NCBI GenBank assembly: GCA_036557705.1
Contig: DATBHB010000037.1
Span: forward strand, 124,001 to 188,000
Length of the DNA stretch: 64,000 nucleotides
Reading direction: 5' to 3'
Source of the DNA: VAZQ01 sp036557705
GTDB lineage: Bacteria > Pseudomonadota > Alphaproteobacteria > Rhizobiales > Xanthobacteraceae
Translations under genes and position numbers: made by a program
Shown: positions 49,572 through 58,297 of the stretch, piece after piece
Numbering within the stretch: the first letter of the stretch is position 1
Layout of the letters: the number at the start of each line of letters is the position of its first letter
Notes under the pieces: model-generated
What the model was told of the DNA's origin: nothing
Databases searched by the model: none
The model's input: the letters and a program-made list of their open reading frames with translations, nothing else

Positions 49572-52398
49572 CGACCTTCCGGCGGTGGCCCCGCCGCTCA
49601 TGCGCAGCTCGATGTATCCCGTACGAACTCTCTGCCGGCGTTGGTTTTTCCGGGGCGAGTGCCACATGCTCCTGCTGTTCTTCCGCGTTGAACAGCTGCG
49701 CAAGCCTGTTCGCAATCGGCGAACCCAGTCCGGTGCACGGATCGGGGCCGAGACGGGCTCGATAAAACCCGTTGTCGCCTTTGATAATGTCATTAAAGCA
49801 GGTCTGGTTCGACCACAGTTGCGGGGTCACGAAGCCGAGCTTGCGGCCGAATGCAGCAAACAGCCCAGCATAGAGAGGCGCCACGGCGCTGGTGCCGCCG
49901 GCCACCGTCGGCTTGCCGTGGACGTAGAGTTTGTACCCGGTGTCCGGGTCGGCATTGCCAGCCACGTCGGGGACCATCCTGCCGCGGCCATGCGGCGCGC
50001 CGGTCTGCCATGCCGGCATGGGTGTGAACAGCCGTGAGAAGCCGCCGCCCGTCCCGTTTCCATCGGGATCGCCGGGATTGTCGTTCCACACCGTCTCGCC
50101 GTCCGCAGTCATCGTCGTCCCGCCGCACCCCACCACGAACGGACTCGACGAAGGCAGATCGACATTAACCGGATCGGGCCCGCCGTCCGAAGAGTTGTTG
50201 TCGCCGGACGCGGCAAATACCATCATGCCGGAGTTTGCCGCCGCCTGGGCGGCCGCGTTGAGCCGTTTCGCGTAATCGAGCCCGCTGTTGCGGCCTGCCT
50301 CCTGCCAATTGGCTTCGTCCGAGCCCCAGGAGATCGAACAGACGTCGCAGCCGTCCGCCGCCGCCGCCGTGATGGCTGTGGCCATCGCTCCCCAATCCGT
50401 GCCGTCGGCCCAATAAAGGCGGACATTGGCTGGCTTTCCGGTGGCGATGCTGTAGGCGGCAGCGGCGATTTGGATGTCCATTGCGACCTCGATATCGGGA
50501 TCTCGCGGGTCGTTGACATGCTGGTTTGGATTGTTGCGCCCGGCGCCGATCGGCACATCCTCGATGTAGGGGCGCGGAAGACCCGATGCCTGGAAGAAGG
50601 AATCGATATCGCTTCCGACCCAGCCGCCGCCAAGCTCGATGATGCCGATTGTGCCGCCTCCGACGAGGCTCTTCGGCCAGGAATAGGCGGCGCAGAGGTC
50701 TCGAACATCCCACGCGCCCAGCCCCGCCGCGGCCGCCCGCAGTTCTGTCGGGCTGCGCTCCGGCAGCTTGAAATAGGGATGAACGGTGTCGGGAAGCGTC
50801 CGCGCCAGCATCGCCGCCGCACGCCTGCGCGCTGCGACGCCGGTGACCGCGGCGGTGTACATGGAGGCGAGGTCGCCCTTCATGGCCGTGCGCGAATCTC
50901 CGTCGAGGTAGATCATGTGACCGGAGGGATAGTTGCGGATCGTCAGATTGGCGCGGATATTGCCGTCCTGGAGCGGCATTGCGTCGAGCGTCAGCTTCGT
51001 CTGGAAGAACGGAGTGACGGAATCGTAGTAACCGTTGGCGGACAGCACCATCAGATAGGGATTCGCCGCCATCGTGGCGGCGAGATCGCCCGCCGTATAG
51101 AGCGTGGGATTGCCCTGGCCGTCGGGAAGCTGGACTGACCCGGTCGGGTCCTTGTGTCTGAAATCCCAGTACTGGAATGCCTGGTCGTTGAGGTCGACGA
51201 AGTTGGACGTCGAAGTGAACTTCAGGTCGTTGTTGAGATAGCTGTTCCACATGGCGGTGTAGACGCCGCCGACCGCAGCCATGGTCGGATCGTTCATGCC
51301 GCCGTCGGGAGAAACGATGGCCGCAATTCCCGTATCGATCCCTTTCACACGCCCGTCATAGGCCCCCAATGCGACCCCTTGATCCTGCAGCAAGTTGATC
51401 AGGAACGCCGAGTGGCCTATGCGATCGGAAGCCTCCACGTTGAGATTCCAGGCGGTGAGCACGTCCGGCGGGAGTCCGAGATATTGGCTCAGCGTTCCCA
51501 CGGCGGTTGGGTCCGCGTTCGGGAATGCCGCGAGCGCCTGGGCATAGGCGGTCTGGGAAAACGCCGTCACCGTATCCATGAAGGCCGCCAGGTTCGGTGG
51601 CCGCGGATCGATGCCGAGCCTGCCATGGTACCATGCGTCGGCGGCGAAGGTCGGCATCAGGCCCGGCGCGTTGCTGAAGTTCGCCGGGTAATCGAGCACG
51701 CTCGACTGCAGCGTCACGCCGTTGAGATCGATCCCATCTTCGTGCAGCATCCAGGCGAGCACGCAAGTGCGGGCCGTCCCATAGGATTCACCGAACAGGA
51801 ACTTGGGAGAATTCCAGCGGTTGAACGCGGTCAGGTAGCGCTTGATGAACTGTTTGATCGAGAGCGCGTCTTGATCGACGCCCCAGAAATCCCGATTTTT
51901 CCAAGGCGCGATCGCCGCGGAATAGCCGGTGCCGACCGGGTTGATATAAACGAGATCGCTGAAATCGATGAGGCTGTCGGGGTTGTCTTCCATTCGGTAG
52001 GGGGGCGGCGGGGTAAATCCGGGCATGCTGGTCTTGATGCGCCTGGGCGCGAAGGAGCCGAGCATCAGGAACACGGCCGAGGAGCCGGGCCCGCCATTGT
52101 AGAAGAAGGTCACCGGACGAGTCGCCGGGCTCTGGCCGTCGGCAGTGAACGCGACGTAGAAGAACTTGGCTGCCGGTTTCGAGCTCGACGGGTCCACCGC
52201 GACCAGGTGTCCGGCGGTCGCCGTGTATGGGATTGGCAGCCCATCCAGCGTTACCAGGTGATGCGTGACCGCGGCGTTTTCGCTCGTGTCGGTGATCGAA
52301 TCGTCCGGGCCGGCGCCGTAGGCAGTCGCGTCGAGAAACGGCTGATCGGCCGGGTCCGATTGCCCGAAGCCCGCGGCCCGGGTGATGATATCCAGCAT
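49564..52398 (-). CDS. Fusion of S10 serine carboxypeptidase and S53 sedolisin proteases
   Basis: A 944-residue single chain with two unrelated protease domains. Residues about 40-520 are an S10 carboxypeptidase-like domain: FFYNGGPGSSA (98-108), GESYGT with Ser205, Asp459 in NGYYDSVTPF and His494 in YPSGHMIYLD. Residues about 545-905 are an S53 sedolisin (kumamolisin-like) domain: WDVRDLCAAYSWP, Glu637 and Asp641 in DIEVAMDIQ, Asp733 in AASGDNNSS and Ser837 in GGTSAVAP (usually SGTSxxxP). Both active sites look complete. No signal peptide and no S53 prodomain are evident; the carboxypeptidase part occupies that place. Sedolisins work at acid pH and many S10 enzymes do too. The last 40 residues are basic (HRAAHERRGHRRK). 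Confidence 0.88.
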   Translation of the reverse strand: MLDIITRAAGFGQSDPADQPFLDATAYGAGPDDSITDTSENAAVTHHLVTLDGLPIPYTATAGHLVAVDPSSSKPAAKFFYVAFTADGQSPATRPVTFFYNGGPGSSAVFLMLGSFAPRRIKTSMPGFTPPPPYRMEDNPDSLIDFSDLVYINPVGTGYSAAIAPWKNRDFWGVDQDALSIKQFIKRYLTAFNRWNSPKFLFGESYGTARTCVLAWMLHEDGIDLNGVTLQSSVLDYPANFSNAPGLMPTFAADAWYHGRLGIDPRPPNLAAFMDTVTAFSQTAYAQALAAFPNADPTAVGTLSQYLGLPPDVLTAWNLNVEASDRIGHSAFLINLLQDQGVALGAYDGRVKGIDTGIAAIVSPDGGMNDPTMAAVGGVYTAMWNSYLNNDLKFTSTSNFVDLNDQAFQYWDFRHKDPTGSVQLPDGQGNPTLYTAGDLAATMAANPYLMVLSANGYYDSVTPFFQTKLTLDAMPLQDGNIRANLTIRNYPSGHMIYLDGDSRTAMKGDLASMYTAAVTGVAARRRAAAMLARTLPDTVHPYFKLPERSPTELRAAAAGLGAWDVRDLCAAYSWPKSLVGGGTIGIIELGGGWVGSDIDSFFQASGLPRPYIEDVPIGAGRNNPNQHVNDPRDPDIEVAMDIQIAAAAYSIATGKPANVRLYWADGTDWGAMATAITAAAADGCDVCSISWGSDEANWQEAGRNSGLDYAKRLNAAAQAAANSGMMVFAASGDNNSSDGGPDPVNVDLPSSSPFVVGCGGTTMTADGETVWNDNPGDPDGNGTGGGFSRLFTPMPAWQTGAPHGRGRMVPDVAGNADPDTGYKLYVHGKPTVAGGTSAVAPLYAGLFAAFGRKLGFVTPQLWSNQTCFNDIIKGDNGFYRARLGPDPCTGLGSPIANRLAQLFNAEEQQEHVALAPEKPTPAESSYGIHRAAHERRGHRRKVDA

Positions 52399-52703
52399 TT
52401 TTCGCCTCCTCGGATTTAATGGGTGTGAACGTTCGGGCCTCGGCGTTTGAGCCCGCGTCCACGCTCGCCATTAGTCCGGAGACACGCGCGATTGGTTCTC
52501 CGGATTACAACAAAATTGGGAATGCATTGTCAGCGGAACCGATCGATTCATTTGCGCGACTAATGGGGCCTGATTAGTTGTCGATCCTTGGCGGGTGAGG
52601 CCGCGCGGGGAGCTGGTGGACGTGGTTTATATCTTCGAGTGCCGAATGTCGGGCGCGATCGCTTGGCGACGACTATCGCCCCGCGCAACTGCAGGAGGAA
52701 TAA
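52399..52703. other. Divergent intergenic region
   Basis: Upstream of both the fused protease and the two-helix membrane protein. No gene is supported. It contains AT-richer DNA around 52495-52530 (ATTACAACAAAATTGGGAAT) suited to promoters, but no boxes can be assigned. Confidence 0.4.
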
Positions 52704-53738
52704 ATGCAGCCACTCTCGAGAGCTCTGAAACCGGGAACGCAATGGATAAGGCAGGAGAGCGCCCCCGGCACGCCGCTCTACCGCGAAGTGACGCCCGAAT
52801 CAGTTATAGGAACATCAGGCCTGCCAGACTGGTCCAGGCCAAAAATCAAGTGGACAACCGACCTGCGGCGCTTCGGCACTTCGGTGCATTGCCGAGACTT
52901 GTTTGTGATCGCGATCCTGGCTCTGGTATTCTTGGTCTTCGTTATCTGGGTCATTTACAAAGAGAGCATCAGCAATGGCGAACTTGTGGCGGCTCTCCTG
53001 CTCTCCGGTTTTGCGGCTGTGGCCTGGGCCTTTCAGTCGGCCAATCTTCGATTTGGCGCTGCCGACATTTTCGCTTCTGAAATACTGACTCTCTGTCGGA
53101 TTGCCCGAGTGGTCGATTTCATTCCGCATCTTATCGATGAGTACAATAAGCCTGGCGCGCGGCCTCTCCGAGGGCGCCCGACTCAAGACTATTTCGTCAT
53201 ATTCCATAACAATTCGAAAGACCTCGAAATACTGGACGGAAATTCGGTGAATTGGGTGACCGAGTTCTACGTCTACTTCAAAGCTATGCAGGACACGTTG
53301 TCAAATGTGGCGACTCCAGACCATGGTGCAGACTCTTCTACAGACCGATGTGAGCAGTATAAAGCGTGGCTGGCTAACGTCATCTACATGGCCTTCCTTG
53401 CGTTTGAAAGCGGACGCCACGCGTTGATGCAGCTGATCGACGACAAAGACTTGCGCCGGCAGGCGGTGCTTGCCGCGCTTTCAAACGAGCTGCCCGCCTA
53501 CTTGCATCTGCGCCAGGCCTTGGCCTCCAGCCCGAATGAGGATGACATAAGGGCGAAACGGATACGCGGCCGCGATGAGGGGTATCGTTGCCTGATGAAA
53601 CAGATCGGCGATTTGGCTGAAGATCAGTCAAGGACCGATCTTGCGGGCATTCGCATACGCGATCTCGCCAAAGAGATCACTGCGAAATGGGCGGAAGCTG
53701 AGAGCATCAACGCAGGCGGACGGTCGGATCCACGGTAG
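52704..53738 (+). CDS. Membrane protein of unknown function with two helices and cytosolic domain
   Basis: A 344-residue protein. Two adjacent helices (about 66-86, DLFVIAILALVFLVFVIWVI; about 92-110, ELVAALLLSGFAAVAWAF) are followed by a mainly helical cytosolic domain of about 230 residues (SEILTLCRIARVVDFIPHLI, NWVTEFYVYFKAMQDTL, SNELPAYLHLRQALASSP, KEITAKWAEAESIN). The ribosome site GCAGGAGGAATAA is very strong. Codon use is slightly AT-richer than neighbours, suggesting transfer. No family recognised; the layout (two helices plus cytosolic helical domain) is reminiscent of phage-defence or stress membrane proteins, but that is only resemblance. Confidence 0.65.
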   Translation: MQPLSRALKPGTQWIRQESAPGTPLYREVTPESVIGTSGLPDWSRPKIKWTTDLRRFGTSVHCRDLFVIAILALVFLVFVIWVIYKESISNGELVAALLLSGFAAVAWAFQSANLRFGAADIFASEILTLCRIARVVDFIPHLIDEYNKPGARPLRGRPTQDYFVIFHNNSKDLEILDGNSVNWVTEFYVYFKAMQDTLSNVATPDHGADSSTDRCEQYKAWLANVIYMAFLAFESGRHALMQLIDDKDLRRQAVLAALSNELPAYLHLRQALASSPNEDDIRAKRIRGRDEGYRCLMKQIGDLAEDQSRTDLAGIRIRDLAKEITAKWAEAESINAGGRSDPR

Positions 53739-53897
53739 GTGCTGCCGGGTATCTCGCCGATCAGGAACTCCGGTGTCGTCTTGCCGATATGGCAAACTCA
53801 TCCGACGCTATCGCTTCCCCTCCGGGCGGCCGCGGCCTTCCGCCTGTCCTGGACTCCAAGTAAGCTGTCCGGCGGACTCTCATCAGGGCGCAAATTC

Positions 53898-54938
53898 ATG
53901 CACAAGCGCGTCGGCCGGTTTTTTGCCGTCCCCATCCTGGTCGCCGTTGCGGGCACGGCCACGCTGCAAGCCGAACCTGTGAGCGACTTCTATCGCGGCA
54001 AGACCATCAGTATCATCGTCGGCTCGGATGCCGGCGGCGGCTATGATCTCACGGCCCGCGCGCTGGCGCGGGTCATCGGCCATCATATCCCTGGCAATCC
54101 CCAGGTTGTCGTCCAGAACAAGCCCGGCGCGAGTTCGCTGCTTGCAGCCAATTACGTCTACGATATCTCGCCGCACGACGGCACCGTGATCGCGGCCGTG
54201 CAGCGGCCGGTGCCGTTTCAGTTTCTGTTCAAGACTCCCGGTGTGCACTTTGATCTGAGCAGGCTGCAGTGGCTCGGCAGTTCGACAAAGGAACCGGGCG
54301 TGTTCGTCGCCTGGCACACGACGCCGTTTGGCTCTGTAGAGGATCTCAAAACCAAAGAAATGGTGGTCGGCGGAAACGGACCGACAACGGACACGGAGCT
54401 TTTTGCGCGAGTCATGAATCTGTTCCTCGGCACCAAGTTGAAAATCGTCAGCGGCTATCCGGGGCAGGTCCCAATCGTTCTTGCGATGGAGCGGGGCGAG
54501 GTGCAGGGCGTGGCCAACTGGTCCTGGTCCGATATCGAAACACGGCATCCGGACTGGATCCGCGACAAGAAGGTCCGGCTGCTGATGCAGCTCAGTCTGG
54601 AGAAGATTCCGGCCCTCGGCGACGTCCCCTCGCTGCTCGATCTCACCCGCACCGCCGAAGAGCGGGAGATTGTCGGTTTGTTGCTCAAGATGAAGGCGCT
54701 TGGCCGTCCGTACTTTCTGGCTCCGGGCGTGCCGGCCGAGAGAGTCGCGGCATTGCGGACCGCCTTCGACGCCACCATGGCGGACAAGGACTTTTTGCAG
54801 GAAGCCGCACGGACCCTCGGACCCATCGATCCGATCAGCGGCAAAGAGATGCAGCGGATGCTGGCGAGCGTTTATTCTCTGTCTCCCGACATTGTCGAAA
54901 AGGCACGCGCGGCGGTGAATGCCGATGCGGCGAGATAG
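53898..54938 (+). CDS. Bug/TctC-like periplasmic solute-binding protein
   Basis: A 346-residue TctC-family receptor: signal HKRVGRFFAVPILVAVAG with cleavage near LQAEP, then DFYRGKTISIIVGSDAGGGY, VVQNKPGASSLLAANYVYDI and SPHDGTVIAAVQRPVP. Homologs with DFYKGKTI and GGGYD are usually listed as tripartite tricarboxylate transporter substrate-binding proteins. The ATG is placed at the signal peptide; 53 upstream codons are excluded. It may be cotranscribed with the VOC and SDR genes that follow, suggesting uptake and conversion of one compound. No membrane subunits nearby. Confidence 0.85.
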   Translation: MHKRVGRFFAVPILVAVAGTATLQAEPVSDFYRGKTISIIVGSDAGGGYDLTARALARVIGHHIPGNPQVVVQNKPGASSLLAANYVYDISPHDGTVIAAVQRPVPFQFLFKTPGVHFDLSRLQWLGSSTKEPGVFVAWHTTPFGSVEDLKTKEMVVGGNGPTTDTELFARVMNLFLGTKLKIVSGYPGQVPIVLAMERGEVQGVANWSWSDIETRHPDWIRDKKVRLLMQLSLEKIPALGDVPSLLDLTRTAEEREIVGLLLKMKALGRPYFLAPGVPAERVAALRTAFDATMADKDFLQEAARTLGPIDPISGKEMQRMLASVYSLSPDIVEKARAAVNADAAR

Positions 54939-54997
54939 GTTGACCCGCACGTCGCAGCGGTGAAAACTATCATACACTGGCCTCGAGGAGCCCGATC

Positions 54998-55438
54998 ATG
55001 TCCAATCTTGCCACGCAGGAACGTCCGGTATCGGCAACCGATACTATCAAGACCAAGGGCATCCTGCACTTCACTATCGGTGTTCGCGACCATATCGCTG
55101 CCGCAAAATTCTATGGCGACGTTCTAGGCTGCCGGCATCTGCGTTCGAACGAGCGCTATTCGTTCATGCGATGCGGCGAAGCCTATTTCGTGCTGGCGGC
55201 GATCCCGCATCATGTCAATCCGAACTTGCCCGGCGAGGATGCTCACCATCACGCCTTCATCGTCGATGCCGACGAGTTTGACCGGGCGATGGCGATCATG
55301 AGGGCACGCGGCATCGCTCTGGTGAAATATTCCGATAAGGACCACCGCAGCTTTCCCGGACGGCATGCCTACTTTCACGACCCGGACGGCAACTGCATCG
55401 AGATCGTAACGCTCTATGAACCCGCGGCGTCGGCCTGA
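54998..55438 (+). CDS. VOC-superfamily (glyoxalase/dioxygenase-like) protein
   Basis: A 146-residue vicinal-oxygen-chelate protein with two beta-alpha-beta-beta-beta modules. Likely metal ligands are His24 (ILHFTIG), a histidine in DAHHHAFIV (83-85) and Glu135 (GNCIEIVTL). FHDPDGNCIEI is the typical C-terminal signature of glyoxalase, fosfomycin-resistance and extradiol dioxygenase relatives. Substrate unknown. GAGGAGCCCGATC lies before the ATG. It ends one base before the SDR start, so both are probably one operon. Confidence 0.85.
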   Translation: MSNLATQERPVSATDTIKTKGILHFTIGVRDHIAAAKFYGDVLGCRHLRSNERYSFMRCGEAYFVLAAIPHHVNPNLPGEDAHHHAFIVDADEFDRAMAIMRARGIALVKYSDKDHRSFPGRHAYFHDPDGNCIEIVTLYEPAASA

Positions 55439-56281
55439 ATGACGGACTGCTCGTCGGCCGGCGCTGCTTCGCAGAAAAACCCTGGCGGACCTCTCGATTT
55501 TCGGCACGTCGTAGTAACGGGCGGAAGCCGCGGACTTGGCCGCGCCATGGTGTTGGGGCTCCTGAGAGCCGGCGCGCGCGTTACTGCCATCGCGTCGCGC
55601 GTCAGCGCGCAATCCGATGAAACCCTGGCACGCGCGGCGTCGCTTCCGGCAGGCGAGCGGATCGCCATGCGGTTCGGCGATCTGCGGTCCATCGAAGACT
55701 GCCGCCGCCTGGCCGGTGAGGCAGCTGGCTTCGGTCCGGTCGACATGCTGGTCAACAATGCGGCCATCCCGATGGCTGGAGCAGGTCCACGCTTCTTCGA
55801 AGCGGACGTTGGTTCCTGGCATGCCATGGTGCGCACCAATATCGATGGCAGCGTTCTGCTCACGACGCTCCTCGTGCCTGGGATGCTGGCGCGGGGCGTC
55901 GGGCGTATCGTGAATATCTCGACCGGGGCGGCGACGATGGTTCGCGCCCGGTATTCCCCTTACGGACCGTCCAAGGCCTTCATCGAGGCAATGACGCGGA
56001 TTTGGGCCGACGAACTCGCAGGCACCGGCGTGACCGCCAACGTTCTCCTTCCGGGCGGTGCGGTGGATACGGCGGCGGATGTGGCCGGGGCGCCCACGCC
56101 GGGACGGCAGTTCCTGGATGCCGCGGTCATGGTCCCGCCCCTGCTCTGGCTCGCGTCGGCCGAGTCGCAAAGCCATACCGGCCTGCGACTCAATGCCAGG
56201 TTGTGGGACGAGGCCTTGCCGCTCGCGCAACGGCTGGCCCAGGCCGACACCAGCCGGAGGACCGAGCCGTGCATCATGTAG
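55439..56281 (+). CDS. Short-chain dehydrogenase/reductase (SDR)
   Basis: A 280-residue classical SDR. TGGSRGLG (27-34) binds NAD(P), NNAA is at 106-109, and the catalytic triad comprises Ser161 (NISTG), Tyr175 and Lys179 (YGPSK). The end of the chain is longer than in most SDRs (QADTSRRTEPCIM). The start follows the VOC gene stop with no gap, so coupling is expected. Substrate unknown; the Bug protein, VOC and SDR order suggests a small catabolic operon. Confidence 0.88.
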   Translation: MTDCSSAGAASQKNPGGPLDFRHVVVTGGSRGLGRAMVLGLLRAGARVTAIASRVSAQSDETLARAASLPAGERIAMRFGDLRSIEDCRRLAGEAAGFGPVDMLVNNAAIPMAGAGPRFFEADVGSWHAMVRTNIDGSVLLTTLLVPGMLARGVGRIVNISTGAATMVRARYSPYGPSKAFIEAMTRIWADELAGTGVTANVLLPGGAVDTAADVAGAPTPGRQFLDAAVMVPPLLWLASAESQSHTGLRLNARLWDEALPLAQRLAQADTSRRTEPCIM

Positions 56282-56618
56282 TACAAAGGGGCCGGCGTTC
56301 GGATATTTCAATGGTCGAAGGGCCGGCGTGTTCCGGGTGCGCCCGTCAAGGCCTTCATCCAAGCATCCGAGAGGAGCCCGCCGCGGTTCGGCGCGACCTC
56401 GCCCCGCTGTTTGGGCTCGATGTCAAACCACATCTCCGCGCGGCTTAACCTCGGAATTATGTAGCAGTATCACCCCGCGATTCGAGGTTCGGCAGTGTTC
56501 AGTACCCTGAGGGAATTTCCCCCAGAGGTGCAACCTATGCGATTCGGTTCTGTACATTTCTAGCGCGAGTGTATGGACATGGACTCCCCATAGGTTGTAG
56601 CCATGATTCGTCCAGCAC
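56282..56618. other. Intergenic region without recognised gene
   Basis: Downstream of the SDR gene and of the convergent small basic gene. Short frames on both strands have no ribosome site. GGGAATTTCCCCC near 56513 is a small palindrome of unknown meaning. Confidence 0.35.
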
Positions 56619-56646
56619 AAAAAGGGGCGGCCCGAAAGGGCCGCCC
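56619..56646 (-). terminator. Rho-independent terminator
   Basis: Read on the minus strand: stem GGGCGGCCC, loop TTTC, stem GGGCCGCCC, then CTTTTT. A textbook intrinsic terminator 17 bases after the stop of the 43-residue basic gene. Confidence 0.85.
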
Positions 56647-56662
56647 AAGTTGGGGCAGAGAA

Positions 56663-56794
56663 CTACCCTCGCTTCTTACGGCGAGGCTTTCGGGAGTGCG
56701 CGCGAACGCATTCCCAGCGGCCTAACCGACATCGCAGATATTCGCGCACGAATACTGCTTTGTCGGTGGCCATCCGGTAGTCCGGTGGCTTCAT
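56663..56794 (-). CDS. 43-residue basic protein with strong ribosome site
   Basis: Reads MKPPDYRMATDKAVFVREYL, then RCRLGRWECVRAHSRKPRRK and ends KRG. AAAGGAGGGAATCGGC lies directly before the ATG, and an intrinsic terminator follows the stop, so this is a complete small transcription unit. Strongly basic C-terminus; two cysteines. No signal peptide. Could be a nucleic-acid-binding or phage-derived peptide; no function is assigned. Confidence 0.7.
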   Translation of the reverse strand: MKPPDYRMATDKAVFVREYLRCRLGRWECVRAHSRKPRRKKRG

Positions 56795-56990
56795 GCCGAT
56801 TCCCTCCTTTCCCGGAGCGACCTAGCGCCCCGCCAGTTCGGGGTGCCGTGCCACTTTGGGTCCGAGTCTGGAGGTTCAGGCGAGAATCACCGAGTGGATT
56901 CATGCCTCTGATAAATTCCAAGAGTCAAAGACTCTTGTGATTATTTCGCGATCTCCCAAAGCCCGAGACTGCCAGGCGGTCGCGTCATTC

Positions 56991-57266
56991 TCACAAGCTC
57001 TTGTTTGCGGAGATTTCCGCGGGCAGGCGCCAACCCCGGGGCGTGAGGATGCGCATGAAGGGCTTATCGTCGCGATTGATTGCGCGACCGGCTGCGACAA
57101 GCAATGTCAGATCTGAAACTGGAATCGGTGCCGTCGCGTCCCGTAGTGCATTGAATACCAGCCTTTGGAGTTCGCCCTTGAACGCCTGAAACCGGGGTGG
57201 CAATCGGGGCTTGATGTCGTCAATGTCTGTGGTTGGATCGAACAGTCGGATCGCCGCATCGATATG
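56991..57266 (-). pseudogene. C-terminal part of an unidentified helix-turn-helix-like protein
   Basis: From HIDAAIRLFDPTTDIDDIKP through RFQAFKGELQRLVFNALRDA to ISANKSL, the frame is clearly protein-like. The block IRLFDPxxDxxxIKP followed by FxGEL..LVxxALR recalls a family of short alphaproteobacterial proteins with a C-terminal winged-helix-like region. Its N-terminal half is missing: upstream DNA abruptly becomes IS1595 transposase in another frame, at base 57266. Confidence 0.55.
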
Positions 57267-57590
57267 GCGCCGTTGGCGAAGATCGCGATTGCCAAGAGGT
57301 AATCGCGGATCGGTCGCTTGCGGTCCGCGAAGATCGATCCAGGGGTGACGGAGAATTGGTGCTTGCAACCGACCCATTTCCACATCGGCCGGGTGGCCAC
57401 CTTACGGGCATCGACGCAGCCGCAACGCGGGCAGTAAGGCTCCCCGTATTGTTGGCCAACGGATGCGTTGGAACGTGGCGTGCAATTCCTCATCCGACAT
57501 GCGCGCCACGGCGCTCAGGCAGAGCATCCGGGCGGCTGCGGAAAGAAGGAAATGCTGAGCTACGAAGGCACCAAATCCGGTGATTGTCAT
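57266..57590 (-). mobile_element. IS1595-family transposase remnant (frameshifted, truncated)
   Basis: The first frame gives HFLLSAAARMLCLSAVARMS, then DEELHATFQRIRWP. After a shift near 57452 the second frame gives YCPRCGCVDARKV, WKWVGCKHQFSVTPGSIFAD and DYLLAIAIFANGA. These are the N-terminal helix, zinc ribbon (CPxC..C) and start of the central domain of IS1595 transposases. The DDE catalytic domain is gone. No inverted repeats or target duplication could be found by eye. Confidence 0.65.
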
Positions 57591-57676
57591 CATCGAATCT
57601 AGTGCAACATTACCTATTTTCAATAAAAAAGTCATCATATATGATGACGCTGACCGCTGATTCTGAGGACTCCCGC

Positions 57677-57916
57677 ATGCCCAGCAAGGCGACGCCAAGG
57701 GATTGGCAAGCAAAGACGAAGGGGCTGCTGAAAGCCGAGCTTAGGCGCCGAAACCTCAGCTATGCCGATCTTTCCGAAAGGCTGGCGGCTCTCGGTATTA
57801 ACGACAACAAGCGTAATATCTCGAACAAAATCAGCCGAGGGACGTTTACTGCCGTATTTTTCGTGCAGTGCTTGGAAGCCGTTGGATGCCGTACCGTCCA
57901 CTTGGATGAGGCATGA
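57677..57916 (+). CDS. DUF6471 domain protein
   Basis: A 79-residue protein: KGLLKAELRRRNLSYADLSE, LAALGINDNKRNISNKISRG and FTAVFFVQCLEAVG form a DUF6471 domain, which resembles a small helix-turn-helix (Xre-like) fold. GAGGAC eight bases before the chosen ATG supports this start over one 12 codons earlier. Probably a DNA-binding regulator; often found in accessory regions. Neighbouring IS debris fits that. Confidence 0.78.
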   Translation: MPSKATPRDWQAKTKGLLKAELRRRNLSYADLSERLAALGINDNKRNISNKISRGTFTAVFFVQCLEAVGCRTVHLDEA

Positions 57917-58297
57917 CGAAGCAGCCCATACCCGCTTGCGGCTGCCCCCACGATATGGTGTGCTATGGACCAATCCCCCTGGAACTCCGTTAATCGGCAA
58001 GAAAGCCGACGTGACGCATCATCCCCTCGGGCTGTCTGGTGAGTGCTGTGGCAAAGACTGAGAGGCGATACGGCTCGTTCATCCGGTTGGGCAATCTCCC
58101 GGTGACCAACCGTCCGCTGACGGAGGTTGTTTGTTCGGGGTCGTTTTGGAATGGTTTTGTGAATGGGTTCGGCCCTCAGAGCTATCTCACTCACCGATAC
58201 CGATACGCTGATCTAGCGCGGTTCGATACCGTTGGGTATGCTTGGAATACCGTAGGAAATTGCCTCAACGAAGCAATTCACGACTTTGCTGTAGACC
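57917..58297. other. Intergenic region without recognised gene
   Basis: It contains an open frame starting near 58039, but that frame overlaps the DUF2335 gene by 146 bases, lacks a ribosome site and resembles no known family. Nothing else is supported. Confidence 0.35.

Noticed and set aside
51154..52419. 421-codon plus-strand frame opposite the S10-S53 protease
   Set aside because: Shadow of a well-supported gene; Arg/Gly/Glu-rich without recognisable features.
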